DNA of 64,000 nucleotides from Clostridia bacterium (GTDB lineage: Bacteria; Bacillota_A; Clostridia; Christensenellales; Aristaeellaceae). The stretch is taken from NCBI GenBank assembly GCA_017509065.1, contig JAFWQM010000022.1:1-64000 (forward strand). The letters are read 5' to 3'. A model generated the notes under the pieces. It was given only the letters and a program-made list of their open reading frames with translations, was not told the DNA's origin and did not search any database. Position numbers and translations under genes: made by a program. Below are positions 43,387 through 52,738 of the stretch, one piece after another. Numbering within the stretch: position 1 is the first letter of the stretch; the number at the start of each line of letters is the position of its first letter.

Positions 43387-46300
43387 CTTCCTCCGCTTCC
43401 ACCTTCTCCAGCAGCGTCACGGCGGAGCGGAGCATTTCCTCGACGGTCAGGCGGGGGTCGCGGAACAGGAGGGCGGGTTCCCTGGCGGCGGAGAGGAGCA
43501 GGCGTTTATCCGTCTTTTCCAGGGCGGCGAAGAGGGCGGCGGGGTCGGGGAGGGCGTTCGGGGCGAACCTGCACACCAGCGCGTTCACCACAAAATTGAC
43601 CTTTGCGATGCCCAATCTTCCGCAGATGCCGCGCAGGTGGGCGATGTCGATCAGGTTCATCACCGGTTCGGGCACGTCGCCGAAGCGGTCGATGAGCTCC
43701 TCGATCACGTCCTCGCGGGTTTCGCGGGTCTTGATGAGGGCGATGCGCTTGAAAACCTCCATCCGCTGGTTTTCGCCGCGCACGTAATCCTGCGGCAGGT
43801 AAGCGTCCACGCGGAGATCCACGCGGGTGTCCACCTCCGCGGGAACCTCCTGGCCCTCGGCGGCCTGGGCCTCGCGCACGGCTTCCTCGATGAGGCGGCA
43901 GTACATGTCGTAACCCACCGCCGCCACCTGGCCAGACTGCTCGGGGCCGAAGATGTTGCCCGCACCGCGGATCTCCAGGTCGCGCATGGCGATGCGGAAG
44001 CCGGAGCCGAAGGCCGTGAACTCCCGGATGGCGGACAGGCGCTTCTGGGCGGTTTCGGAGATCATCTTGTCCGGCCGCACGGTGAAATAGGCGTAGGCCA
44101 CGCGGGTGGAGCGGCCCACGCGCCCGCGAAGCTGATAGAGCTGACTTAAGCCGAAGCGGTCCGCGTCGTAGATCACGATGGTGTTGGCCGTGGGCACATC
44201 CAGACCGTTTTCGATGATGGTGGAGCAGAGCAGCACGTCAAAGCGCCCCTCGTAGAAATCCAGCATCACGTCCTCCAGCAGGCTTTCCTTCATCTGCCCG
44301 TGGGCCACGGCGATGCGGGCTTCCGGCACCAGCGCCCGCAGGCGGGCGGCAAAGGCGTCGATGTGCTGTACGTGATTATATAGGAAATAAACCTGCCCCT
44401 GCCGGTTCAGCTCCCGCATGATGGCGTCGCGGATGACCGCGTCGTTGTAGTCCAGCACGTAGGTCTGCACCGGGTAGCGCTCCTCCGGCGGGGTTTGCAA
44501 AAGGCTCATGTCCCTAACGCCCACCATGGACATATGCAGCGTGCGGGGAATTGGCGTGGCGGACAGGGTCAGCACGTCCACGGTCTTTTTCAGGTTCTTG
44601 ATGGCTTCCTTGTGCGCCACGCCGAAGCGCTGCTCCTCGTCCACGATCAGCAGGCCCAGGTCCTTGAAGTGCACATCCTTGGACAGCAGCCGGTGGGTGC
44701 CGACAAGGATATCCACCTTGCCCTGGGCCAGCTTTGCCAGCGTTTCCTTTTGCAGCTTGGGGCTGCGGAAGCGGGACAGCACGTCGATATTCACCGGGAA
44801 ATCGGCGAAGCGGCGGAGCATGGTGTAGTAGTGCTGCTGGGCCAGGATGGTGGTGGGGGCCAGGAGCGCCACCTGCTTGCCGTCCATGACCGCCTTCATG
44901 GCGGCGCGGAGGGCCACTTCGGTTTTGCCGTAGCCCACGTCGCCGCAGATGAGGCGGTCCATGTTGTGGCTGGTTTCCATGTCCCGTCGGATGTCGTCCA
45001 CGGCCTTTTCCTGGTCGGGGGTCAATTCATAAGGAAAGGCGTCCTCGAACTCCCGCTGCCATGGGGTGTCCGGGCAGAAAGCGTGGCCGGGCATGGCTTG
45101 GCGCTCGGCATACAGGCGCACCAGGTCGAAGGCCAGCTTTTTCAGGCCCGCCTTGACTTTATTCTTCTTCTTCGCCCAGTCATTGCCGCTCAGGGAGTTG
45201 AGCGGCGGCGCGGCGTCCTGGCCGCCGATGAACTTCTGCACCCGGTCGAACTGGTCGGTGGGCACGTAGAGCTTATCGCTGCCCTGGTACTGGATCAGCA
45301 GGTAATCCCGGTAAGTGCCCTCGGTCTGCAGCCGCACGGTGCCCTTGAAAATGCCGATGCCGTGGGCTTCGTGAACGACGTAGTCCCCCTCTTTCAGGTC
45401 GGTGAAGGCTTCGATGCGCTCCCCGGCGTTCTGGCGCTTCCGGGCCTTGCGGTAGCCGGAGCCGAACAGGTCGCTGTCCGCAATGACCACTAATTTGCAT
45501 TCGGCCAGCGTGAAGCCGTGGGACAGGGTTTGGGACAGGATTACGGCGTCCCCGGACTGGGGGGTGGGTTTTTCATCGCTGGTGGGCGTCGGCGTTTCCA
45601 GGTTTTCCAGCGCGGTTTGCAGGCGGTGGGAGCGGGCCTCGCCGCCTGCCATCAGCAGGGTCAGATACCCTTCCTGCTTCCAGGTTTTCAGGTCGCTCGC
45701 CAAATCCTTGAAGCGGCTCACGTACTTGGGCGCGTTCACCCCGGCGAAACGGGCAATGCGGTTGGGTTTCAGCCCGCCCATGCCCCGCAGAATCTCCATG
45801 AGCAGATGAACGGGCTTGCCGTTCATGGCTGCAGCCGCTTCTTCCCAGGAGCGCAGCAGGGCGATTTGTTCCGGCACGGCCTCCTGCCGCTCCAGGGTGA
45901 GCTTAAAATCCTCCTGGAATCCGGCGGCGCGGTCCTCGCACCGGGCTTTCACCCGGTCGGGCTCCTCGATCACAAGGATCGAGTTTTCCAGATAATCCCA
46001 TGCCCAGGCGCAGGGCACGTCCAGCGCGCCTGCCCACAGGGACAGGCTGGGGGCCTGGACGCCCGCCTCCAGCTGGTCAGCGTCCTGGAACAGCCGGGCC
46101 ACGCCGGTATCGTAGACCTTCGGCGCGGACGCTTCCACGATCTCTCCGGCATCCGCTTCGTCGCCGTCTTCCTCCGGCAGCGGCGGCAGGTCGGGAGATA
46201 AAAGGCTTTTCGGCAGGCTGTTCAGCTGGTTCCTGACCAGGGCGCGGATGTCCTTCGCCTTATCCTTTGGCAGCAGCCATTCCACGGCGGGATAAAACGC

Positions 46301-46954
46301 CGCTTCTTCCATGTTTTCCAGGCTGCGCTGGCTGATCGGGTCAAAGGCGCGGATGGAGTCCACCTCGTCGTCCCAGAACTCCATGCGGGTCGCGCCGTTC
46401 TCCGCCGGGGAGAAAGCGTCCACGATGTCGCCGCGCAAGGCGCACTGGCCCCGGCCCTCCACCATGTCCACCCGCTCGTAGCCCATCTTTACCAGCCGGG
46501 AAATTAAGTCCTGAGGCTCCATGCGGTCGCCGGGTTTCAGCGTGACCGCGTGCTCCTCAAACCCCTTGACCGGCATCATCCGTGTCATCAGCGCGTCGGC
46601 GGAAAGGCACAGCGCCTTGATTTCCCCGCGCCGCGCCTTTTGCAGCACGGAAAGCCGCCGGAACGCGCTCTCCCGGCTGGCGGTGCCGCGGGTGAAGTTC
46701 ACGTCCGGAGCGGGCAATACCGCCGCGCCGCCGCCCAGCCAGGCGGTCAGATCATCCGCCGCCCGCATGGCCAGGGCGTCGGAAGGCGCGATATAGACGA
46801 TGGGCCGCTTCGACGCCGCATGCAGCAGCGCGGCGCAGAAGGGCCGCTGGCCCTCCGCCATGTCGTAGAGCGCGGCGATCCCGTCTGATTGCGCGTCAAA
46901 AGCCTCCCGAAAGGCAGGGGAGGCGGATAAATAGTCCAGAAGATTATTCAGCAT
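43346..46954 (-). CDS. mfd: Transcription-repair coupling factor
   Basis: 1202 residues, full length. UvrB-like N-terminal region, RNA-polymerase-interacting domain (around FTDLKEGDYVVHEAHGIG), then a RecG-like translocase: Walker A GDVGYGKTEVALRAA, Walker B/motif II LLIVDEEQRFG, motif LSATPIPRTLHMSM, and GRVGRS near the end, then the C-terminal TRCF domain. It removes stalled RNA polymerase and recruits UvrA. Its start overlaps the pth 3' end by 11 bases. The extreme C-terminus (GGVYSLELGVRS) is encoded by heptamer repeats. Confidence 0.96.
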   Translation of the reverse strand: MLNNLLDYLSASPAFREAFDAQSDGIAALYDMAEGQRPFCAALLHAASKRPIVYIAPSDALAMRAADDLTAWLGGGAAVLPAPDVNFTRGTASRESAFRRLSVLQKARRGEIKALCLSADALMTRMMPVKGFEEHAVTLKPGDRMEPQDLISRLVKMGYERVDMVEGRGQCALRGDIVDAFSPAENGATRMEFWDDEVDSIRAFDPISQRSLENMEEAAFYPAVEWLLPKDKAKDIRALVRNQLNSLPKSLLSPDLPPLPEEDGDEADAGEIVEASAPKVYDTGVARLFQDADQLEAGVQAPSLSLWAGALDVPCAWAWDYLENSILVIEEPDRVKARCEDRAAGFQEDFKLTLERQEAVPEQIALLRSWEEAAAAMNGKPVHLLMEILRGMGGLKPNRIARFAGVNAPKYVSRFKDLASDLKTWKQEGYLTLLMAGGEARSHRLQTALENLETPTPTSDEKPTPQSGDAVILSQTLSHGFTLAECKLVVIADSDLFGSGYRKARKRQNAGERIEAFTDLKEGDYVVHEAHGIGIFKGTVRLQTEGTYRDYLLIQYQGSDKLYVPTDQFDRVQKFIGGQDAAPPLNSLSGNDWAKKKNKVKAGLKKLAFDLVRLYAERQAMPGHAFCPDTPWQREFEDAFPYELTPDQEKAVDDIRRDMETSHNMDRLICGDVGYGKTEVALRAAMKAVMDGKQVALLAPTTILAQQHYYTMLRRFADFPVNIDVLSRFRSPKLQKETLAKLAQGKVDILVGTHRLLSKDVHFKDLGLLIVDEEQRFGVAHKEAIKNLKKTVDVLTLSATPIPRTLHMSMVGVRDMSLLQTPPEERYPVQTYVLDYNDAVIRDAIMRELNRQGQVYFLYNHVQHIDAFAARLRALVPEARIAVAHGQMKESLLEDVMLDFYEGRFDVLLCSTIIENGLDVPTANTIVIYDADRFGLSQLYQLRGRVGRSTRVAYAYFTVRPDKMISETAQKRLSAIREFTAFGSGFRIAMRDLEIRGAGNIFGPEQSGQVAAVGYDMYCRLIEEAVREAQAAEGQEVPAEVDTRVDLRVDAYLPQDYVRGENQRMEVFKRIALIKTRETREDVIEELIDRFGDVPEPVMNLIDIAHLRGICGRLGIAKVNFVVNALVCRFAPNALPDPAALFAALEKTDKRLLLSAAREPALLFRDPRLTVEEMLRSAVTLLEKVEAEEGGGVYSLELGVRS

Positions 46955-47519
46955 GGCGTTTGTTGAAGCGGTTCATCGCCGCGTCGATGCCGTTTTCCGC
47001 CCAGCACAGCGCGGCGTCCGCGGCGGTCATGTAGGCGTCGAAGGCGATCTTCCGCTCCTCCTCCGTCTGAAATTTGCTCAGCACCCAGTCCGCCAAATCC
47101 CATTCCGGCGGCGGCGCGCCCATGCCCACCCGCACGCGGGGAAAATCCCCCGAGCCGGTGCACTGCACGATGTGGCGCAGGCCGTTGTGGGTGCCGGGGC
47201 CGCCCTTAGCCCGCACGCGCACCTGGCCGAAAGGCAGGTCGATATCGTCCACAAGGAGCAGCATGTCCTTGGGCTCGATCTTGTACCAGTTCAGCGCTTC
47301 CTGCACCGTCAGGCCGGAGAGGTTCATGTAAGTCTGGGGCTTGATCAGCGCCAGCTTTTGCCCTTTGTAGATGGTTTCCCCCACGGTGCCCTGGAATTTC
47401 AGCTTCTTGATCGGCGTGTCCAGCTTCGCCGCGATGATGCTGATCACATCGTACCCCACGTTGTGGCGGGTGTGTTCATACTTTTCGCCCGGATTGCCCA
47501 GGCCCACGATGGCTAACAT
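46944..47519 (-). CDS. pth: Peptidyl-tRNA hydrolase
   Basis: 191 residues from ATG 47519 (AGGAG six bases upstream). Motifs VGLGNPGEKYEHTRHNVGY (catalytic His), KPQTYMNLSG, LLVDDIDLPFGQVRVRAKG and GGPGTHNGLRHIV are all present. It recycles peptidyl-tRNAs released prematurely. It is followed by mfd with an 11-base overlap, the common pth-mfd pairing of Bacillota. Confidence 0.96.
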   Translation of the reverse strand: MLAIVGLGNPGEKYEHTRHNVGYDVISIIAAKLDTPIKKLKFQGTVGETIYKGQKLALIKPQTYMNLSGLTVQEALNWYKIEPKDMLLLVDDIDLPFGQVRVRAKGGPGTHNGLRHIVQCTGSGDFPRVRVGMGAPPPEWDLADWVLSKFQTEEERKIAFDAYMTAADAALCWAENGIDAAMNRFNKRHAE

Positions 47520-47545
47520 AGGTTCTCCTGATTCTGTATTTATCG

Positions 47546-48388
47546 TTATGCCCAATCTGCCTGATCCGCAATGTCGCGGTCATCCCAGTCCGGATGCTGC
47601 TGAATCAAAGATAGCACGCTCTGAAACTGTGAAATTGAAACATTCATAAAGTCCGCCGCCATGCTCATGGGCATGGACGACTTTTTTTCGTGCCATCTCC
47701 TGATCTGCGCCACGATGTTCATGTATTTTCCCGCCGCTTCCCGTTCCATGCCGTATGTCATCAGCGTCATATATTCCTGTCTCCTTTCTTCGTTCCCTTT
47801 CAATTCGGTTACAGCCTGATCCAGTTCCTTGCTGTACGGGCCGGTTACTTCGCCATGATCCAGATAGTTCATTGCTTCCCGTAGTTCCCGGCTGACAGCG
47901 CCTTTTGTTCCTTTTGTATTTGCCACGATTTTTACCGCACCGTCATTGAGAAGCAGTTCTTCGTTTTGATCGCAGCGATAGCGGAACGTATACAGATATT
48001 GTTTTTCGCCGTAAGGGTCGAAATTACAGATAAAAATCACATAAGCGTTTTTCAGCTGTCGGTAATCAGCTCCGGCAGGGAAAAAACTGACGTCGAGCAT
48101 CTCTTGATAATAGCGCATACGCCTTGCAAGGTTCTTTTGATCGGTGGTTTGCACCTCAACGTCATATATCACGCCGCGGTCGTCTTCCACATAAAGATCA
48201 AGCCTGATTCCCTTGGATTCAAATTTTTCCTTCATGGTTTTTTCCGGCTCGATCATGCGAATCTGACGAATCTTTTTCTGCAAAATATACTCCAATAGGG
48301 GTTTGATTCGCTTCGGTTCGCGCATAACCATTGAAAAGACGTAATTATTCATTAGCGTTTGCTCGCTCAACGGCCTGATTTCAACCAT
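47546..48388 (-). CDS. Rpn-family recombination-promoting nuclease (PD-(D/E)XK)
   Basis: About 280 residues; of two ATGs (48,394 and 48,388) the second has better spacing from AGGAAG. The N-terminal half carries the PD-(D/E)XK core: RLDLYVEDDRGVIYDVEVQT (D...ExQ) with a YYQEMLD helix. This is the Rpn/YhgA-type nuclease group associated with mobile DNA and RecA-independent recombination. The C-terminal helical part (AAGKYMNIVAQIRRWHEKK) is variable in the family. It precedes pth by 26 bases but is unlikely to be functionally linked. Confidence 0.85.
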   Translation of the reverse strand: MVEIRPLSEQTLMNNYVFSMVMREPKRIKPLLEYILQKKIRQIRMIEPEKTMKEKFESKGIRLDLYVEDDRGVIYDVEVQTTDQKNLARRMRYYQEMLDVSFFPAGADYRQLKNAYVIFICNFDPYGEKQYLYTFRYRCDQNEELLLNDGAVKIVANTKGTKGAVSRELREAMNYLDHGEVTGPYSKELDQAVTELKGNEERRQEYMTLMTYGMEREAAGKYMNIVAQIRRWHEKKSSMPMSMAADFMNVSISQFQSVLSLIQQHPDWDDRDIADQADWA

Positions 48389-48486
48389 GTACATCCACTT
48401 CCTAAAACCGGATTGATACCTTCCATTTATATTGTATCCTGAAACTTTTCAAATAGCAAGGATTTCTTCATAAATCAATGGCCGGA

Positions 48487-48517
48487 AAACAAAAAACCCG
48501 CCATGAGCGGGTTTTGC
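48487..48517 (-). terminator. rpsT terminator
   Basis: Minus strand AAAACCCGCTCATGGCGGGTTTTTTG. Confidence 0.85.
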
Positions 48518-48528
48518 AAGGCAAGCAA

Positions 48529-48792
48529 TTAAGCGTTCGCTTTGGCCAGAGCCTTAGCCAGACGCGCCTTTTTGCGGTTGGCGGTATTCTTGTGCATAAC
48601 GCCCTTGGAAACCGCTTTATCAATAGCGGAGGTGGTGGCGCTCAGCTGCGCGCTGGCGGGGGCCACACCCTCGGTCAGGGCGACCTGATACTTCTTGACG
48701 GCGGTCTTAACGCCGGTCTTCACCATACGATTCCGCAGGTTCTTTGTTTTGCTCACCTTCACGCGCTTCATGGCGGACTTAATATTGGGCAA
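48529..48792 (-). CDS. rpsT: 30S ribosomal protein S20
   Basis: 87 residues, basic and helical: MPNIKSAMKRVKVSKTKNLR, KTAVKKYQVAL, and the end HKNTANRKKARLAKAL match S20. GAGGTG precedes the ATG. Single-gene unit with its own promoter (TTGCGT-17-TATAAT-like, 48,839-48,867) and terminator. Confidence 0.96.
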   Translation of the reverse strand: MPNIKSAMKRVKVSKTKNLRNRMVKTGVKTAVKKYQVALTEGVAPASAQLSATTSAIDKAVSKGVMHKNTANRKKARLAKALAKANA

Positions 48793-48838
48793 CTTCCTTC
48801 ACCTCCTCGTGGATACTTGCTGATAATCAGCAACGACT

Positions 48839-48867
48839 ATATTACCACAGAAAAAATGAAAACGCAA
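48839..48867 (-). promoter_or_regulatory. rpsT promoter
   Basis: Minus strand TTGCGT, 17 bases, TAATAT, about 46 bases before the start codon. Confidence 0.6.
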
Positions 48868-48996
48868 GACTTATTTTTGGGTTTTTCTTTCCCTCTCTGA
48901 AAAAAATTACGTCCTTTCAGTCTCCGGCGCAGACGAAGCGAAGGAGAACGGCCGCAGAAATTGATGAAGATTTCGCAAATACAACCGGGTGTATAG

Positions 48997-49025
48997 TTGA
49001 TTTTGCGTGCCGATTATAGTATAAT
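48997..49025 (+). promoter_or_regulatory. ileS promoter
   Basis: TTGATT, 17 bases, perfect TATAAT. The leader would be only about 30 bases, so there is no room for a T-box. Confidence 0.7.
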
Positions 49026-49059
49026 TCTCGGGACACAACGTATTTAGGGGGATGGAATC

Positions 49060-52000
49060 TTGAAGTACGAAGAGCTGGACAGCAAACTGAATTTATCCGC
49101 TCTGCAGGAGGAAGTGCTTTCCTTCTGGAAGGAGAACCACACTTTTGAAAAATCTTTGGAAGGGAAAAACAGCGAGGTCGTGTTCTACGACGGCCCGCCC
49201 TTCCCCACCGGCAAGCCGCACCACGGCACGGTCCTGGTTTCTTTTATTAAAGATATGATCGCCCGGTACTGGACCATGCGGGGCAATTCCGTGCCGCGGG
49301 TCTGGGGCTGGGACTGCCATGGCCTGCCCATTGAGAACCAGGCTGAAAAGACCCTGGGCATCGCGGACAAGAGCATCATCGAAAAATCCACCAGCATCAA
49401 GACCGCCGACGAGGCCGCGAAGGTGGAAGGTACGGTCAACGACAAGTGGCACCGGGCCGTGCAGGGCGCGGTGGACGAGGCCGCACGCTTCCCCCAGTAC
49501 AAGGGGATGCACGTGGGCATGGCCGCGTTCAACAACGAATGCCGCAATATCGTATCCAGCAACAACGAAGCCTGGCGCGAGTATATCGAGGAAATGGCCC
49601 GCTGGGTGGACTATGACCACGCCTACAAGACCATGACGCCCCAGTTCATGGAGAGCGTGATGTGGGCCTTCAAATCCTGCTATGACAAGGGCCTCATCTA
49701 TTCCGGCTACCGCGTCACGCCCTACTGCATGCACTGCGAAACCTCCCTGTCCATTTCCGATACCCGCGAATCCGACTCCACCCGGCCCCGGCAGGACCGC
49801 TGGATCATCGCCAAGTTCCGCAGCGAGAGCGAACCGGAAATGAACGGCAAGCCGGTCTATTACCTTGCCTGGACGACCACGCCCTGGACGCTGCCCTCCA
49901 ACCTGGCGCTGAGCGTGCATGAAAACCTCACCTACGCTTACGTTGACGTGGGCGAGCAGATTTACGTCGCCTGCGAAAACACCCTGACGAACTTCAAAAA
50001 CGTATTCGGCGAAAAACCCGAGATCGTGAAGCGCGTGCAGGGCAAGGATATGCTGGGCCTGCTCTATGAACCGCTGTTCCCCTACTTTGCTTTCATGCGC
50101 AAGGACGGCGCGTTCCGGTTCGTGTCCGCGGATTACGTGGACGCCTCCGAGGGCGTGGGCATCGTGCACACCGCGCCTGCCTTCGGCGAGGACGACTACT
50201 GGACCTGCCGAAAGAACAATATCCCCACCGACATCGTGAACCCCGTGGACGCCAAGGGCCACTTCTCCGAGGAAGTGACCGACTTCTTCGAGGACAGCAA
50301 GACCCGCAACGTGATTGAGATGAACCCGATCATCGTGCGCTTCCTCTACGCCAACGACAAGGCCGTGGCGGACGGCAGCCTAGTGCATAACTACCCCCAC
50401 TGCTGGCGCTGCAAGAACCCCCTGATTTACAAGGCCATGAGCGCCTGGTATTTCAACATCGAAAAGATCAAGCCCCAGCTGATCGAAGAAAACGAAAAGA
50501 TCAACTGGGTGCCCGAAACCGTCAAGCACGGCCGCTTCGGCAACTGGCTGGAAAACGCCCGGGACTGGAACATCTCCCGCAACCGCTACTGGAGCACGCC
50601 CATCCCCATCTGGGAATGCGACTGCTGCAAGGAGCGGAAGGTGCTGGGCAGCATCGCGGAAATCAAGGAGGTCAGCGGCATGGAACTGACCGACCTGCAC
50701 CGCCAGTACATGGATCAGGTGACTTTCCCCTGCAAGTGCGGCGGCACCATGCGCCGCGTGCCCGAGGTGCTGGACTGCTGGTTTGAATCCGGCTCCGTCA
50801 CCTACGCCCAGAAGCACTATCCCTTTGAAAACAAGGATTGGTTCGAGACCCACTTCCCCTGCGACTTCATTGTGGAATACACCGGCCAGATCCGCTGCTG
50901 GTTCTATTATATGCACGTCATGGCCGTGGCCCTGTTCGGCCGGCCCGCGTTCAAGAACTGCATCGTGCACGGTACCCTGCTGGCGAAGGACGGAAAGAAG
51001 CTCAGCAAGTCCTCCAAGAACTACACCGACCCCATGGAGCTGATGCGTGGCTACGGCACCGACGCCTTCCGCCTGTACCTGTACCAGAGCAACGCCATGC
51101 TGATGGGCGACCTGAAATTCGACGACGACGGCCTCAAGGACGCTTACCAGCAATTGGTGGCCCCGCTGTGGAACGCCGCGAACTTCTTCATCTCCTATGC
51201 CAACGTAGACAGCTACCATCCCGACAGCCTGAAAGAACCCAAGACCGACCACCAGCTGGACCGCTGGATTCTGGCGAAATTGCAGGAAACCGAAAAGACC
51301 ATCCGGGAAGCCATGGACGCTTATCAGGTGGACGGCTATGTGACGCCGCTTGTCTCCCTCATGGACGGCCTGACCAACTGGTACATCCGCCGTTCCCGCC
51401 GCCGCTTCTGGGGCAGCGAGATGACCGAGGACAAGCAAGCCGCCTACGACACGCTGTACTACGTGCTGGTGAACCTGATCAAGCTGTACGCGCCGGTGGC
51501 CCCCATCCTGAGTGAAAAACTGTACCGCATCCTGACCGGCGAGGAGTCCGTGCACCTGGCCGACTGGCCCAGCATCCCCGAATCCTACGCCGACGACAAG
51601 CTGATTGCCGACGTGGAACTGGTGCGGCGCGTCATCCGCCTGACCCGTTCCATCCGTGAAAAGCAGAAGGTGAAGAACCGCCAGCCGCTTTCCCTCATGC
51701 AGATCGCCCTGAACGACCCGGCAGGGGCCCAGGTGGTGGCCGCTTTTACGGACATCATCAAGGAAGAGCTGAACGTGAAGGAGCTGGAGATTCTCGACGA
51801 CGTGGATCACATCGCTACGGTGTCCTACAAGCCCTGCTTCCCCGTCATCGGCCAGAAGTATCCCGCCCAGCGCCCCGCCATCATCAAGGCGGTGCAGACC
51901 GGGAAATTCAGGCTGGAAGACGGCAAGGTCGTTCTGGACATGGGCGGAGAGCAGCAGGCATTTGACGAGGACATCCTGCTCATTTCCTACAACGCGAAGC

Positions 52001-52311
52001 CCGGCATGCACGTGGTCAGCGAAAGCGGCGTCGTGGTGTCCCTTGACCTGAACATCACCGACGCGCTCCGCCAGGAGGGCCTGGCCCGCGACATTGTGCG
52101 CAACATCCAGGACGCCCGCAAGGCCCAGAACTACAACATCACCGACCGCATCACCATCGCCATCACCGGCGGCGCGCTGCCCGAGGAATGGGTTTCCTAC
52201 ATCTGCGGCGAGACCCTCGCCAGCGTGGGCGAAGTTCCCGCGCCCGACACCACCGTTACCGTGGAGGGCGAGGGCAAGGAAAATATCACCATCGCTATCG
52301 TGAAGCAATAA
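49060..52311 (+). CDS. ileS: Isoleucyl-tRNA synthetase, IleS2-like type
   Basis: 1083 residues from TTG 49060 (AGGGGG upstream). Class I signatures: FYDGPPFPTGKPHHGT (HIGH motif as HHGT) and KKLSKS at ~646. The long length, the PHHGT form, the WDCHGLPIENQAEKTLG sequence and the C-terminal region lacking the usual zinc finger fit the eukaryote-like IleS2 clade, whose members often resist mupirocin (known for the clade, inferred here). It charges tRNA-Ile. No T-box leader precedes it, unlike many Clostridia ileS genes. Confidence 0.93.
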   Translation: MKYEELDSKLNLSALQEEVLSFWKENHTFEKSLEGKNSEVVFYDGPPFPTGKPHHGTVLVSFIKDMIARYWTMRGNSVPRVWGWDCHGLPIENQAEKTLGIADKSIIEKSTSIKTADEAAKVEGTVNDKWHRAVQGAVDEAARFPQYKGMHVGMAAFNNECRNIVSSNNEAWREYIEEMARWVDYDHAYKTMTPQFMESVMWAFKSCYDKGLIYSGYRVTPYCMHCETSLSISDTRESDSTRPRQDRWIIAKFRSESEPEMNGKPVYYLAWTTTPWTLPSNLALSVHENLTYAYVDVGEQIYVACENTLTNFKNVFGEKPEIVKRVQGKDMLGLLYEPLFPYFAFMRKDGAFRFVSADYVDASEGVGIVHTAPAFGEDDYWTCRKNNIPTDIVNPVDAKGHFSEEVTDFFEDSKTRNVIEMNPIIVRFLYANDKAVADGSLVHNYPHCWRCKNPLIYKAMSAWYFNIEKIKPQLIEENEKINWVPETVKHGRFGNWLENARDWNISRNRYWSTPIPIWECDCCKERKVLGSIAEIKEVSGMELTDLHRQYMDQVTFPCKCGGTMRRVPEVLDCWFESGSVTYAQKHYPFENKDWFETHFPCDFIVEYTGQIRCWFYYMHVMAVALFGRPAFKNCIVHGTLLAKDGKKLSKSSKNYTDPMELMRGYGTDAFRLYLYQSNAMLMGDLKFDDDGLKDAYQQLVAPLWNAANFFISYANVDSYHPDSLKEPKTDHQLDRWILAKLQETEKTIREAMDAYQVDGYVTPLVSLMDGLTNWYIRRSRRRFWGSEMTEDKQAAYDTLYYVLVNLIKLYAPVAPILSEKLYRILTGEESVHLADWPSIPESYADDKLIADVELVRRVIRLTRSIREKQKVKNRQPLSLMQIALNDPAGAQVVAAFTDIIKEELNVKELEILDDVDHIATVSYKPCFPVIGQKYPAQRPAIIKAVQTGKFRLEDGKVVLDMGGEQQAFDEDILLISYNAKPGMHVVSESGVVVSLDLNITDALRQEGLARDIVRNIQDARKAQNYNITDRITIAITGGALPEEWVSYICGETLASVGEVPAPDTTVTVEGEGKENITIAIVKQ

Positions 52312-52330
52312 GCACCCAACAAAAATCAGC

Positions 52331-52361
52331 CCGTGGAACAGCGCTTGTTCCACGGGCTTGT
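52331..52361 (+). terminator. ileS terminator
   Basis: CCCGTGGAACA-GCGCT-TGTTCCACGGG followed by CTTGTTTT. Confidence 0.85.
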
Positions 52362-52386
52362 TTTCATATATGCCACGACTGAGCGA

Positions 52387-52641
52387 TCAGTAGTTTGGCG
52401 CTTTGAAAAGTTCCGGTTCTTTTACCAGTCTGTTGTGGGGAAGTACGCCGTTAAACGCGCAAAACAAAAGCGCGGCAAACGGGACGTCTTCCGCCCATTT
52501 CCGCGCTTTTCGCCGGTCGTATGCTTTTCCGCTTTCCTTCTTCCGCGTCACCGGGCTGAATTCCCAGACCACGCGGCGCCTGGCGTCATACGCCTTCTTT
52601 TGGTTTTTTGACAGTTTTTCGTAAGGGATCATTTTGGCCAT
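52387..52641 (-). CDS. Small basic protein of unknown function
   Basis: 84 residues from ATG 52641 (GGAG eight bases upstream). Lys/Arg-rich, beginning MAKMIPYEKLSKNQKKAYDA with RRRVVWEFSPVTRKK; the charge would suit RNA or DNA binding. It lies downstream of, and on the same strand as, the large RNA and the zinc-ribbon gene, behind a terminator. No family recognised. Confidence 0.6.
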   Translation of the reverse strand: MAKMIPYEKLSKNQKKAYDARRRVVWEFSPVTRKKESGKAYDRRKARKWAEDVPFAALLFCAFNGVLPHNRLVKEPELFKAPNY

Positions 52642-52665
52642 GATTTTTCTCCTTTCATGCAAGAA

Positions 52666-52692
52666 AAAGACCGCCCCGGTAAGGGAGGTCTT
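52666..52692 (-). terminator. Terminator after the zinc-ribbon gene
   Basis: Minus strand AAGACC...GGTCTT stem with inner CC/GG pairs then TTTCTT; it ends the RNA plus zinc-ribbon transcription unit. Confidence 0.6.
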
Positions 52693-52738
52693 GTCGGTCG
52701 GTGCCGTTTATCGCCGCGGTGTCGGTTCCACCGGCCTT

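Noticed and set aside
48900..49059. T-box riboswitch upstream of ileS
   Set aside because: No T-box sequence or specifier stem, and the promoter leaves only about 30 bases of leader.
49093..50262. Long minus-strand ORF opposite ileS
   Set aside because: Antisense shadow of a recognised synthetase; low-complexity translation.
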